DNA from: Armillaria gallica
Taxonomy: Eukaryota; Basidiomycota; Agaricomycetes; Agaricales; Physalacriaceae
DNA length: 64,000 bases
NCBI GenBank assembly: GCA_037576215.1
Contig: JBANDB010000009.1
Location: 1,860,001 to 1,924,000, forward strand
Reading direction: 5' to 3'
This document shows, piece by piece, positions 13,370 through 26,167 of the stretch. A model generated the notes under the pieces. That model saw only the letters and a program-made list of their open reading frames with translations. It ran no database searches and was not told where the DNA came from. Positions within the stretch are counted from its first letter, which is position 1; every line of letters begins with the position of its first letter. The translations under genes were made by a program, and so were the position numbers.

Positions 13370-14843
13370 ATGTCATTCCCACCTGCACCATCTCCTCCCA
13401 CCGGCCTCGGTCTCTACCGCGTTCTTTCTCCTCGAGCAGGTGTGCGAGTATCTCCCTATCCAGCTCGGAGGAATGAGCATTGGCGAGAAATGGGGAGCAT
13501 CATTCGGTACCATGAACAAGGAATCCAGTTTCAAGTTGCTGGACGCGTATTTCGACATGGGCGGAAATTTCATCGACTCTGCCAATAACTAGTACGTTTC
13601 TCTTCGACGATTATCTCATTGTATGCTGATCTTCCTGCAGTCAAGACGGCGACTCTGAAAGGTTCATAGGAGAATGGGCTGAACAGCGCGGTATTCGCGA
13701 ACAGCTCATCATTACTACAAAGGTCTGCTCGCCTTTGACGCGTCGTGTTGTCGCTGACATTGCCGCCAGTACGCGATGAATTATCACAGAGGCAATGATC
13801 AGATCAAGCAAAAGGTCAATTTCGTGGGGAACAACGCCAAATCTCTTCAGAACAGCGTCACTACGAGCTTGGAGCAGCTGCGCACATCGTACATCGACAT
13901 TCTCTATCTCCACTGGTGGGACTGGGATACCTCGATTGAAGAGGTGATGGATAGTTTGCATAATCTTGTTCTGCAGGGCAAGGCTCTCTACCTGGTACGT
14001 GGCTCTGAGAGCGCATATACCCTGGAGCTTATATTGTTCCAAGGGAATCTCCGACACGCCTGCATGGGTGGTCGCTCAGGCCAACCAGTACGCTCGGGAT
14101 CATGGAAAGACGCCGTTTGTGATTTATCAAGGTCACTGGAATGTCATGGACCGCTCCTTCGAGCGTGAAATCATTCCTATGGCTCGCTCTTTGGGTGTGT
14201 ATGCGCCCTTCTTCGTCCATTTTCATACTCTAAACGTTGGGTAGGTCTAGCACTTGCTCCGTGGAATGTCCTGTGCGATGGGTGCCTTCGAACTGACGAA
14301 GAAGAGGAGCGCCGACGCACGACAGGCGAGAAGGGCCGAGCGAACATGATGACGCAGAGTTGGGAGCGCAGTGAAGAAGAAAAGGCAATGTGCAAGGCGC
14401 TGGAAAAGGTTACTCATGAAGTTGGAGCCAAGAGCATCACTGCTGGTTTGTCTTTCGCGTCGTCGATGCCGTTGCCCCTCGCTAAGTCTGTTTTAGTGGC
14501 CATTGCCTACGTGATGCAAAAGACGCCGTATGTTTTCCCCATCATCGGTGGCAGGAAGGTGGAGCACTTGAAGGCCAATATCGAGGCATTGGACATCACC
14601 CTCACAGAAGAGAACATCGCGTTCCTGGAAAGTGTCCGCCCATTCGATCTTGGATTCCCCAGCAATTTGATTGTATGTGATATTCGTGCCTTCTCGTGAA
14701 TCTTACTCAATTGCGCTTAGGGTGACGGAACGAGATACGACTTCTTCGGGCTGAATAGCACTGCTCAAATGGTGAAGCAGCCTCAGCGTCAGGCCATTAG
14801 ACCCGCCGATGTTAAGCGTAGTCTGAAGGATTGGGGCATTTAA
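13370..14843 (+). CDS. Aldo-keto reductase (aryl-alcohol dehydrogenase type)
   Basis: NADP(H)-dependent cytosolic oxidoreductase of the aldo-keto reductase superfamily, close to aryl-alcohol dehydrogenases and norsolorinic acid reductases. Exons: 13370-13591, 13641-13722, 13770-13994, 14044-14194, 14245-14445, 14497-14672, 14721-14843. The catalytic tetrad is visible: Asp and Tyr in GGNFIDSANNYQDGDSE (Tyr codon split by intron 1), Lys in LIITTK, His in DILYLHWWDWD. The cofactor-binding C-terminal part has YVFPIIGGRKVEHLKANIEA. The family start MSFPPAPSPPTGLGLYRVLS at 13370 is one base out of frame with IQLGGMSIGEKWG; the break lies at about 13455-13460 and is a single extra base. The intron at 13723-13769 has a weak donor (GTCTGC). 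Possibly a sequencing error, otherwise a recent inactivation. Confidence 0.85.
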
Positions 14844-15100
14844 TAGACTGTCGAGCAACGCGAGAACGCCGACGACATTGTAATACTCTGCACAATAAAC
14901 TGGATGCATACGGTTTTTCACAGGCGAAAAGTTGTTTAATGAAGGTAATGACGGAGTATCTGGGAAGCTTAGAATGATTTTGAGGAATGTGTAGGGTGGA
15001 TAGCTAGATATACAAGTCTGTAAGATGATACAATAGATGAACTAAAAAAAACACGTAGAATACATCGACAACGCCTGGTAATCCAAATGACAAGTAATGT

Positions 15101-17015
15101 TCACCAAAAACCAACCTCCTTATTGACCGAATTGCGTAACAGCAATCGCACACCTTGGAACATCCTCACACCTTCCTCCTCGCCTTCCTCCTTCCAAACC
15201 CACTCATGCAATCGTCCCCTCAATAATACGCTGAGCCTCGCATCATGATACAATTTGAAGAAATAGCCTTTGCCTCCAAAATAGTCGTACGCCACTCCCA
15301 TCCCTGTTTCCTCATGCAACGACTCGCCCAGGAAAGACCAAAACGCCGCTAGCGAGCGGGGTGTCCAACACCCGGGAGCTTCGTGTCCGTTAGTAAGTAT
15401 TACCCCACCGGGGGTGGTCACAGGGATTATCCACCCCAAGCCCGAACCCAGGACTCGACGCGGGAAGATAGAGATTGATATTTTCCAAGAAGCGCTGTGG
15501 AGTGTGAACAGGCGATGTGAGCAGTTTCGAGATGATTGTTGGGGGCTGGGATAGGGGATATATGTTAAAAGGGAAGGCAGAAGGGAGTAGGGAGTAGGGA
15601 GAGAGAGAACGTACGACAGGTAGGAGCGTAGAAGGATGTCCTTTGTATTCATAGTCACCGTTTTCTGCACCGTGGAATTTTGAATCGTCTTCATCGCCGC
15701 CAGTGACCCATTCTGAAATCATGTCTTCTTCGTACTCTCCCTCGATGTGTTTCTCCATTTTTCCTCCTCCTCTTTGACCTCCTGCACAGTAAAATCGTCA
15801 GCATCTAGGATTTCGCTGATAGAGCCGTGATGATATTGTATGTCGCCGTCGGAGAGAATGAACCGGGAATCAATGTCTTCCTCCTCGTCCTCTTCATCTG
15901 TATCCAGGAGGCTTTGAAGTCGATGAACCCTGTATTTGCGTCCTCATCATTGTCTTCGCCCGATACATCGTCCGACATTACAATGTCTGGGCTTTCATCT
16001 GACGGCCCAATTGGTACATCAGGGAGGGATGTGTCGACAGACGGAGGATTTCTGTCCCCAGCGACGGGAGCCACGTTTGTCTCGTCGTCAGATCGACTGG
16101 ACGGGAGGAAAAATTGGCTGTCCATGTAATCATCCTCCTCGCCCTCGCCCTCGACATGAAATCCCGTGTCAGCCTCGCCCGACCACCCATCCTCAAAGAC
16201 AGCATCATCTTCTCTGACCCGCAAGGCTTCCGAAACCTTACGCGACAGATTGAAATCCTTCGCCTTGCTGTCCTGAGATAATGAAAGAAGGCCTGATTCC
16301 ACACCCGCCTCGTCTTCCTCCTCGTCCTCCGCAGACGGACCTTCATCTTCAATGAAACCCGTGTTCATTTCGTCTTCGTCCACTGGATTATCGTCGACCC
16401 AGTTGTAGAAACATCACTTCGACCGGAAAGGACAAAGCCGAAGCTCATATCTTCTTCCATCTCATCCTCGTCTACGTGAAATCCAGTGTCAGCTTCATCG
16501 AACCCTTCATTATCAGTGTCACGAGTGAAGCCCGAGTCTGCCTCATTCTCGAAACGCGCTCTCGTGGAGGTAGAGGGTGCAGGACGATGTTTCGATTTCT
16601 CGTTAGAGCCAGCGTATAGGAAGAGTCGAGTAGAAGGGTTGTGAAGTTCTTCGTCGTTAATGATGATTCCTGCATCTGCTTCGTCCATCTCTACGTCCCC
16701 GTATTTTTGCACCGGGGGACGAAGGCTTTCCCGCGCGTACGGTACCCATTCCTCAAGCTCTTCCAGTCCTTTCCCGTCATCTCCATCTTCCGCCAAGTCC
16801 CCCCAGTCTCTAAGTGGCCTACTAGTAGCACGATTCCCAACATCGAGTACTGGCGGTGGAACAGCATATTCCCATTGAGCATCAAAGTTCAACCGCAACG
16901 TGCGGCAAGAGGGAGGGGTGAGCCATTTCCCTTCGAGGGCGAGTCGTCTAGCAGTACATAATAATGATTCTTCATCGTGGTTGCTGGTGGTATAGTGGTG
17001 GACAGTGAGAGACAT
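15101..17015 (-). CDS. Acidic protein of unknown function with D-x-GF repeats
   Basis: No family recognised. Starting at MSLTVHHYTTSNHDEESLL on the minus strand, the protein becomes strongly acidic and repeats a short motif: EADAGI, EADSGF, EADTGFHVDEDE, MNTGFIEDEG, GVESGLL, GEADTGFHVEGEG, DANTGFID. The C-terminal part is less acidic (ENINLYLPASSPGFGLG, AAFWSFLGESLHEE, RLHEWVWKEEGEEE). A donor GTACGT near 15611 and acceptor near 15500 support an intron. Three one-base frame breaks are needed to follow the obvious protein: near 16405, near 15917 and in the A/T run near 15760. A decayed copy of its 5' half lies at 31440-32420. Possibly a nuclear scaffold or interaction protein, but that is a guess from composition only. 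Confidence 0.6.
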
Positions 17016-17500
17016 TATAGGGTTGCTATGTCAACCATTCGTTAGCGTGGTGTCTGGTTATACAAACTTTGAAAGAAGAATGATACCTTTGTTTTGCGAT
17101 ATCCTTTGTGGCACCGGAATACTGACTCTGTCATCCGAGGTCATGGCTGGAAGACAAAGGCGCGTCTATGCACAGCCACTAGCTTTCTAAACTTGTTCTA
17201 AATACAGCTTGCTCACTAGGGAAAACCTGGTCGACGTCCTTGAAGCGCCTGAAATATGGTCAGGGATGGAACGAATGAGAGGCAAAGAAGGAATGGCAAC
17301 TTTGAAAATATTATTATTAAACTATTACTTTGGCTCGAAGCACCCAAGCACCAGAAGGTCTAAAATGCCGATAAATACCGAACTGCTAGAGTTTGCATTG
17401 GTCTTGAAAATGTTTGATTGAGCAGACGGTAAAAGAAAGATGATAATCCCAAGAAACCTAACTAAAGACCAAAAGAAATTCCAGAGATGCCGAACAGATA
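16487..17500. repeat. Left flanking direct repeat (matches 31440-32420)
   Basis: Covers the 5' half of the acidic gene plus about 0.5 kb upstream. Shared strings with the distal copy include CATCGAACCCTTC, CCCCGTATTTTTGCACCGG, GGTATAGTGGTGG, GAGAGGCAAAGAAGG, TTGGTCTTGAAAATGT and CCAGAGATGCCGAACA. Same orientation. The Helitron array begins immediately after this repeat. Confidence 0.75.
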
Positions 17501-17519
17501 TGGATGGAAGCTAACATGA

Positions 17520-19040
17520 CATGTCCTGCACCCAGTATTCCCTGAACTGAGACTATTGATTACCTATGCATGCTGACAGGATGCTGTACACTCCAAAGTG
17601 AGTATCAAACAGCAAGCATTGAGCAACAAGTCAACAACAAATATAAAATGACAAATTAGTAGGTAGGATTAGAGGCCAGGAGACCATTCAAGGACAGGTA
17701 ATACATATACATGTATTGACTATGCCATGATTTATTTATTATGAGGCTTTGACAAGGTTCAAGCCTTTCCCCAGCAGTTAGGAATGGCAAGGAGGCCATT
17801 TATGTAAGAATATATGCTATGCTTAGCCTTTCTCTGTCTGTGTAGAGCAATAAGCTGATGATATGACCTGTAAGAATATGTGCTATGCTATGAGATGTAA
17901 GTAAGACAATAAATACAAGAAATACAAAACTGCTCATCTCACTGCTCAGCCTTTCTCTATCCATATGGAACAACAAGCTGAGGTGACAAGTACAAATATG
18001 AGATATACATACTACCTTAAAGTCTGAGGAAGCAAGGAACATAAGTAGAGATATGCACCATATCTGTAGTATGGTGGTTATGTATGGTGTATATGGATAT
18101 GAGTCTGTACTGTGGCTGACTTTAATAACATAAAATACAGCTGTATTCATATGGTTTGAATATGGTCATTGAGGGAGGGACAGATGACTATCTTATACTA
18201 TAAAGGTTAGTATCTATGACCTAAAAGAAGCACATAATACTCACCCTTTGGCACCAGATATCTGTATACAGACAATGGTGTAGACACAGTATAGATATGA
18301 CATCAACTGTACTGTACCATGGCCAATAATTTTTATACAGTGTATTTGTAATGGTATGATGCATATCCCTAAACATAAGTAATGATTAAAATATGGAAAT
18401 GAACTAATAGTCATAATGTCCAAGAAGAGGATTGTTGCAATGACAAGCAAGAAGATGGGATGACAGCATGTGAGGTGCTCCAGAAGGCTTTGGCTTTAAC
18501 AATTCAGCTATAACATGCTTACCCAGTTACCATGTCATAAATAGCCATTTCCATGCTACAGCACAAGCCAGGTAAGTTTCAATTTTGCTGCCTCTACCAA
18601 GGCTCTACTCTCCCCACAGCACATCATTGGTGTGACTGGCTCCTAACTGAGCTTCAACTGAGACTACTTATATATGCTATAGCAACAACACCAGTATCAG
18701 GCAATGAGCAATGATTGAGCAACAAGTTGACAATGAGCATTGAATATCAATAGATGTAAGTCTTATAGAAATTATCAGAGTTCAAATGATAACCATAGCC
18801 ACTCACCATGTCAGATATCTGAGTCAGGGACATAAGAACCAGAATATATATCTCCCTCTCTCCTGCCAGTAATGACAATTATTAACAATGATCACCCAAA
18901 TCATGAGAGTCCCTACCCATCCATTACATGGCTTACAGAAGTCACAGAACAATATTTCATGGCACTCATAAAAAGCATTTTATTCCATTGCAGTGGCTCC
19001 AAACAAACAACAGAGATTTAATAATATATCATAGTAATAA
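17520..19040 (+). mobile_element. Truncated non-coding unit 0 of the array
   Basis: Matches the later two-thirds of units 1 and 2 (for example GGTAGGATTAGA, CAAGGACAGGTA, GCCTTTCCCCAGCAGTTAG) but lacks the hairpin-bearing start. It has a MITE at 18046-18371, but lacks the second MITE present in units 1 and 2, and so preserves that empty site near 18690. Confidence 0.6.
18046..18371. mobile_element. hAT-like MITE, type 1, in unit 0
   Basis: Non-coding 326-bp insertion with inverted ends TAGAGATATGCACC / GCATATCCCTA and an exact 8-bp target duplication AACATAAG at 18038-18045 and 18372-18379. TAGGG-type ends and 8-bp duplications are what hAT elements make. Confidence 0.75.
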
Positions 19041-19062
19041 GCCGGGTTTGGGGCGGGCCCCA

Positions 19063-19153
19063 ACAAGCCGAAGCCCTGTGTCGCAGTCAGGTTGCCAAGA
19101 CCCGAGGTACGAGGGTCTGGCAATCGTGACGAAGACACAGGGCATAGGCTTGT
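19063..19153 (+). repeat. 91-nt hairpin, copy 1
   Basis: Nested stems: ACAAGCC (19063) with GGCTTGT (19147); GCCCTGTGTC (19073) with GACACAGGGC (19134); GTC with GAC; TTGCC-a-AGACCC (19092) with GGGTCTGGCAA (19113), loop GAGGTACGA. A smaller hairpin TTGGGGC/GCCCCAA precedes it at 19048-19063. Lies about 350 bases before the Rep/helicase reading frame. Confidence 0.85.
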
Positions 19154-19505
19154 CTATATATTAAGAGAGGTAGCAAAGATGACATAATAAGGCAGACTTT
19201 GAATTTTCCAGCCATTGTCAGACCATGGCTTATTCTGGCTGAGTTTCAACTTCACCATGCTGCAATGGTGTGGCTTCAAGCCTGTCCCCTTTCCTTCTTA
19301 CCCTCTGCTCTATTCCACTCTCCCCTCACAGTGCACCATCTCAGGCAAGAATTACAACCCTTTTACATATAATAAGGACTTTTGGGATCTCTCACAGTAC
19401 TGTCTATCAATATTTGATTGAACCTCTTCATTTCTGATTTTCTCTGCAGGTGTCTTTGCCTCTTCCTTACACAGTGTTGCTACTATTTCCACCTCTCCAT
19501 ACCCT

Positions 19506-22500
19506 GTGATGTGTGTACCACTCTTATTTTTCCAAGACCAATGCTCACAGCTTTCTTTTAATAGGTCTCCATCTACTCCTACCAGAGAGAATGATCATTT
19601 TGATTTTCCAGCTCCGGTTACACCAGAGCAGAATCGTTATGCAGAACGGGAGCAGGATCGTCTTCAGCGTCTTCAGATGACCTCCCCCTCTATTCATCGT
19701 GATCGGTCACCACGTCCAGGTCCTGATCCTAATATTGAACTTCCACGTTTTAATATACCACCTGAGACCCATATTTCATCTCAGTTAGATCGTCTACGTG
19801 AACATCCCATGCCTGTAGTACCAACTCTTCCTGTTTTTCCTGCCAGAGGTAGACGTCGTAGACAATTACGTGGTGGTGCTCCTGGAGGACAGTCATCTGT
19901 GTTTGATAGTACTTCTGTTCCACAGCTTCCTGTAGGTCCACAGGGCCAAGGACATGGTGGTGGTCAAGGACATGGGCGAGGGAGAGCTATTGAAATCCAT
20001 CCTGCATACACTGAGCCACCACAAAATATTGACCGAATAGCTCCTACTGAGCATCACCGGCAATCACCATCACCTACAAGAGAGTCACCACCTCTACAGC
20101 CACCTTTACCTCTACCACATCAGCATCAACCACCACATGCTATTCCTGTACAACTTCCTCTGGCAAGACGTCCATATGCTGAGGTGTACTCTCAGAATAA
20201 TATTGGGAGTAGAAAATGGATGTGTGAATGTTGTGGGGCATTACATTGGCATGATGAGCGGATTAAAAATAAGTCAAAATCTACACCACATTTTGGGATG
20301 TGCTGTCTACAAGGGCAGGTTAAATTACCTCCTCTTCTTCCTGCTCCTGCTATTCTTCAAAATCTTCTTTGTGGCAACAATCCATTTTCAAAAGCCTTCT
20401 TACAAGATATCAGACAGTATAATGCAGCATTGGCATTTACATCTATGGCTGTAAAAGTTGATGAGGCAATTACCAATTCTTCAGGACCATACTGCTTTCA
20501 TGTATCTGGCGAGCTTCATCACCTGATGGGATCTCTGCTGCCTGAGGAAGGAGAGAAATTGTCTTATGCACAGCTGTACATACATGATCCAGTGGAGGCA
20601 TTGCATATGCGTAATCAACGCAATCCTAATTTAAATCCTGAAATTATGTCTCAATTACAGGATTTAATGCAGGATGTGAATCCATATGTTGATTTATATC
20701 GTCATGCATATCTCATTATGAAAGAAAAGCCCCATAAAGAGTATCCAAATATTGAAGTACGATTGCATGTGGGGGATGGTACTGATGGGCGACGATATAA
20801 TCTTCCAACAGTAGATGAGTTGGCTGCTATTATTCCTGGAGATGGATCTGAGCCTGTTAAGAATGATCGAGATATTGTTTTATGTATGCATGATGATTCT
20901 CTCAAACGCATTAGCCAACTTCATCCGAGTTATCAACCTCTTCATTATGTTCTCCTTTTTCCACATGGAGAATTGGGTTGGAATATACATATGCTCCTGG
21001 AAGAGACTGAAACAAGTGAATGTAGAGAACAGAAAAAGATTACTCAGCATATGTATTATGCTTATCGCCTACAGGATCGTCCAATATTTGAACCAAATGC
21101 ACCATTGTATAGAGGAGGATGGCTGTACCAACAATATATTGTGGATGCATGGGCCTCAATTGAACAAAGTAATCTCAACTGGGTTCGACTCAATCAGAAA
21201 ACTATCCGTGCAGATCTGTATAAGGGAGTGGTGGATGCAGCTACTAATGCTGATGGATTGCAAGACTCTGGCCAGTGTATTATCCTACCTTCGTCACATA
21301 CTGGCAGTCCCCGTGCAATGTATCAGCTGTATCAGGACTCTATGGCAATTTGTAGAGCTTTGCAGAAACCGGATATCTTTCTTACAATGACAGCAAACCC
21401 ACAGTGGCCAGAAATTGTTGAGGCTCTAAAGCGTACAGATGGACCAGATCAGAAAGTGGAGGATTGACCAGATATTGTGGCCAGAGTCTTCCAGTTGAAG
21501 AAGGAGGCCTTACTGGAAGAAATCAAGAAGGGTGGAATATTTGGAAAAGTCAGGGCTATGGTGCATACTATTGAATTTCAGAAGTGTGGACTCCCTCATA
21601 TGCATCTTTTGATTTTTCTGGATCCTGAAGACAAGATTCGCACACCTGCTGATGCTGATTCAGTCTCATGTGCTCAGATTCCTGATCCTGTTACCCAACC
21701 AATTCTTTATGAGATTGTCACCAGATGCATGGTCCATGGTCCATGTGATCATCGCTGCAAGAAGCCCGATGGTCGCTGTTCAAAGAACTTTCCAAAAGAC
21801 TTCAATGAGCATACTGAATTCATCACTGATGGATATCCCAATTTGGCACGTCCTAACAATGGTCGTGAGTATGTTAAAATACGTGGTGAAACCCGTACTG
21901 TCTATACCAACCGTGATATTGTCCCATACAATCCTTATCTCAGTGCAAAATATAACTGTCACATCAATGTGGAGGTTTGTGTTTCTGTCAAGGCCATCAA
22001 ATATATTCATAAATACATCTACAAGGGCCATGACAGGACCACATTAGAGGTTCAGGATCATGATGAGATTAAGGAGTTTCTGGATGCACACTACATCTCT
22101 GCTATTGAATCATGCTGGAGAATCTTTTCATTTCGGCTACATCAGGAGGAGCCAAATGTTGTCCGTCTTCAGGTTCATCTCCCTGATGAACAGCTTATTA
22201 CATATGATGAGAATGACAGTCCAGAAGAGGTGTTAGCAGCTGCAGAGGCAAAGACAACTACTCTGTTACAATGGTTTGATCTCAACAAAAGAGATCCCAG
22301 TGCACATCAGTATCTGTATCAAGACATTCCTGCCCACTATACCTGGAACAGCAGCAAGAAACACTGGAATCCACGCCAAAGATACACAACTATTGGTGTT
22401 ACCATTGGCTGAATGTATCAAGCTGCCCCCTCATCTGGCGAGCGGTTCTATCTGCGGCTTCTTTTGACTGCTGTTACCGGTGCTCAATCCTTCCAACACT

Positions 22501-24400
22501 TACGCACTGTCAACAATGTGGAGTGTGCTACTTTTAAAGAAGCATGCATTGCTATGGGATTGCTAGAAAATGATAATGAATGGAGACAATGCTTACAGGA
22601 GGCAGCTATTATGCAGTCAGGAGCACAGTTACGATCACTATTTGTGACCCTTCTTCTCTTCTGCCAGCCAGCAAAGCCAGATGAGCTGTGGGAGGAGTTC
22701 AAGGAGAATATTTGTGATGATTTGGCACATAAGCTCCGCCAACGTGATGTTTCAAATCCAACAGATGCTCAGCTCTATGATTTTGGTCTCCATCTTATCA
22801 ATAAGCTTCTTCAATCTCATGGTCATCGTCTCTCTGAGTGGACAGAGATGCCAGCCTCTATCATGGACTGGGCTGCTTATGAGGATAATCCTCTTCTGGC
22901 TGCACAGCTGGCCTATGATATCCCATCTCTGCAGCAATTAGTTGCTAACAATCTTCAAACATTCAATGAAGAGCAAAAGACTGCTTATAATATTGTGTTT
23001 GACTCTGCTATGAATGAACGAGGGAAATTGGTATTTCTGCATAGTGCTGGAGGTGGTGGAAAGACTTTTGTGTGCAATACTATTGCTGCTGCTGTTCGTG
23101 CTGAAGGAAAGATTGCATTGACCTGTGCCTCCTCCAGTATATCAGCAATTCTCTTAGTTGGAGGGCGTACCAGCCACAGCACCTTCAAAATTCCAATTCC
23201 CTCACATGATGATACAACATGCAGCATTCATAGAGGGACTCACTTAGCTGAACTTCTTCGTAGAACCTCTCTCATCATTTGGGATGAGGTTCCTATGCAG
23301 AACTGACATGATATTGAGACTGTTGATCGTACTCTTTGTGATGTCTGCAATAAGGATGTTCCTTTTGGTGGAAAAACTGTACTTTTTGGTGGTATGTGTG
23401 TTTATTTTGAGTCACTATAGATTATCATTTCTGATTATTTATTTTAGGAGACTTTTGTCAGACATTGCCAGTTGTTTCACGAGGATCACGAGAGCAGATT
23501 GTTGCAGCTTCATTTCGCCGTTCACCTTTATGGCCTCATATTGAAGTCATTCATTTGAAGAAAAATATGCGCCTGGATCAGACTCCTGAAAATGTAGAAT
23601 TTGCCCATTGGCTACTTACTGTTGGTGCAGGTGAAGGACTTACTGATGATCGTACTATCACTCTTCCTGCTTCTATGCATCTGGCCAACAATTCACTTTC
23701 TGAACTCATTAAATATATCTATCCAAACATTCAAGCTGGCCACTTCCAAGACCGTTTCTTTTTAGGACAAACAATTCTCTCTGGACGCAATGATGATGTT
23801 GATGAAATTAATCAACAGATTCTGGATATGTTTCCAGGACAAGAGACAGTTTATTGGAGTACAGACAAGACAATAGAGGAAGAGTTGGATGATGCTGCTA
23901 CTCTTTATCCAGTGGAGTTTCTTCAAAATTTCAATGCCTCTGGATTGCCACGTGCAAAGCTGGCTCTCAAAGTTGGATGTCCTCTTATGCTTCTCCGCAA
24001 TCTGGATCCAGCAAATGGCCTATGCAATGGAACACGGATGATTCTCACACATTTCTGTCCACATGTATTAGAATGTCGTCTTCTCAGTGGTAACAATGCA
24101 GGCAAGGCTGTTTTTATCCCATGCATCACAATCAATGCAGATACAGCTGAACTTCCTATTGCATTTTCACGTCGCCAATTTCCAGTCAGGTTGGCTTTTG
24201 CAATGACAATCAACAAGTCTCAAGGACAGTCAGTTACTTACATTGGATTAGATTTGCGTACTCCTGTTTTTTCTCATGGACAACTGTATGTAGCACTTAG
24301 CCGTTGCACTTCTGGACAACGGATTCGAGTTCTGTTTCCAGATACAGAAAAAGGTACAAATACTTTGAATATTGTATATCCTGAGGCTCTATTACATTGA
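19506..24400 (+). pseudogene. Helitron Rep/helicase, inactivated by three stops
   Basis: Rolling-circle replication initiator fused to a PIF1-like 5'-3' helicase, the protein that would mobilise Helitrons in the nucleus. Order: Pro-rich N-terminus; zinc-binding WMCECCGALHWHDE..GMCC; Helitron N-terminal domain; HUH nuclease motif GLPHMHLL; the paired-tyrosine motif KYIHKYIYKGHD; Walker A HSAGGGGKTF; Walker B IIWDEVPMQ; helicase motifs FGGDFCQTLPVV, TINKSQGQSV and LYVALSRC. One GT-AG intron at 23392-23447 is intact. The frame is otherwise continuous but interrupted by TGA at 21465, 22410 and 23304. Each replaces an Arg expected from the family, consistent with CGA to TGA change. All catalytic residues survive, so inactivation looks recent. 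Any transposition would need Rep supplied elsewhere. Confidence 0.92.
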
Positions 24401-24470
24401 TAATAGATATTTGTTTCTGAACTAATAACTGACACTCCCAAGTAATAAGCTGGGTTTGGGGCAGGCCCCA

Positions 24471-24561
24471 ACAAGCCGAAGTCCCGTGTCGTAGTCAGGT
24501 TGCCGGGACCCGAGGTATGAGGGTCTGGCAATCGTGACGAAGACACGGGGCATAGGCTTGT
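24471..24561 (+). repeat. 91-nt hairpin, copy 2
   Basis: Same fold as copy 1; the middle stem is TCCCGTGTC with GACACGGGG, so a T-A pair of copy 1 has become C-G. The upper stem contains a GGACCC/GGGTCT wobble. Confidence 0.85.
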
Positions 24562-25196
24562 CATTATATGAAGAGAGGTGGATGATGACATAATAAGCTG
24601 ACTTTGAATTTTCCGGCCATTGCCATACCCTGGCCAATTCCGGCTGAGTTTCAATTCTGTTGCACTGCCATCACTGCTGCCTCTGTATGGCAACAAGCTT
24701 CAATTTCACTGTGTTGCTGCCTCTGCAATCCCCCCATGGCACATCATTGGCATGGCTGGCACTCAATATTTGTGGAACTTAGACCATTCACCAACTATGC
24801 ATGTTGTAGGCTGCAAAGTGAGTATTGAGCAAGTTCAACAAGCATTGTGCAACATCAAACATCAAATGTCAAATTAGCAGGTAGGATTAGAAGTCAGGAG
24901 ACCATCCAAGGACAGGTAAAACATATACATGTAGTGACTATACCATAATTTGCTTATTATGAGGCTTTGATAAGGCTCAAGCCTTTCCCCAGCAGTTAGA
25001 AATAGCAAGGTGACCATTTATGCAAGAATATGTGCTATGCTATGCTATGAGATGTAAGTAAGGCAATAAATACAAGAAATACAGAACAGCTCAACTCAGC
25101 CTTTCTCTGTCCATGTAGAGCAACAAGCTGAGGTGATGAGTACAAAATATGAGGTATACATACTACTTAAAGTCTGAGGAAGCAAGGGAACATAAG

Positions 25197-25525
25197 TAGG
25201 GATGTGCACCATACCTGTAATATGGTAGTTATGTATGGTGTATACAGATATGAGTCTGTACTGTGGCCAACTTTAATGACCTAAAATATGGCCATATTCA
25301 TATGGTTTGAATATGGTCATTGAAGGAGGGACAGAAGACTATCTTATATCATAAAGGTTAGTATCTATGACCTAAAAGAAGTGCATAATACTCACCCTTT
25401 GGCACCAGATATTCATATACAGACAATGATACGGACACAGTACAGATATGATATCAACTGTATCATGACCAATAATTTTTATACAGTCTACAGTCATATC
25501 TGTAATGGTATGATGCACATCCTTA
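25197..25525. mobile_element. hAT-like MITE, type 1, in unit 1
   Basis: Ends TAGGGATGTGCACCATAC and GTATGATGCACATCCTTA are inverted repeats; exact 8-bp duplication AACATAAG on both sides (25189-25196, 25526-25533). No coding capacity. The corresponding place in unit 3 (about 29530) has a single AATGTAAG and no insert. Confidence 0.8.
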
Positions 25526-25848
25526 AACATAAGTAATGACTAAAACATGAAAATGAACTAATAGTCATAATATCCAAGAAGGGGATCATTGAAATGACAA
25601 GCAAGAAGATGGGATGCCAGCATGTGAGGTGCCCCAGAGGGTTTTGAATTTAACAATTCAGCTATAACATGCTTATCCAGTTACCATGTCATAAATAGCC
25701 ATTGCCATACCACAGTGCAAGCCAGGTAAGTTTCAATTTTGCTGCCTCTACCAAGCCTTTACTCTCTCCACAGCACATCATTGGTGTGACTGACTCCTAA
25801 CTGAGCTTCAACTGAGATTACTTATCCATGCTATAGCAACAAAGTGAG

Positions 25849-26167
25849 TAGAGATATGACCATTCAATATACAGGTTGACCTGTACCATCACTGTATGGG
25901 CTGAAACTGCCAATGGTACAGGTTGCAACTATACCCATCAACTGTATTTCTGACGATGCTGAGTGACTCCAAGATTTTCTTGGATTAAATTTGTTTTAGA
26001 TACACAAATAAGGTTAGTATCTGTCAAATCACAGTATTTATAGACAAAATTACCTATATTGAGCGAACCCATACAGGATCTATTTTTTTCTGTATCCTAA
26101 AATTGTATATAGTATCTGTATAAACTGTCCTATAATTCCATAAATATGGGTATGGTGCAGATCCCTA
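25849..26167. mobile_element. hAT-like MITE, type 2, in unit 1
   Basis: 319-bp insert with ends TAGAGATATG / GCAGATCCCTA and flanking AAAGTGAG and AAAGCAAG, an 8-bp duplication with two transitions. Missing from unit 0. Confidence 0.65.

Noticed and set aside
22484..22702. Small minus frames across the Rep/helicase region
   Set aside because: Antisense shadows of a clearly coding plus strand.
24274..24696. Minus-strand frame of 140 codons over the hairpin box, with look-alikes at 26379-26774 and 28428-28782
   Set aside because: The frames arise because the conserved hairpin box is repeated; conservation follows base pairing rather than codons and the ends differ in every copy.
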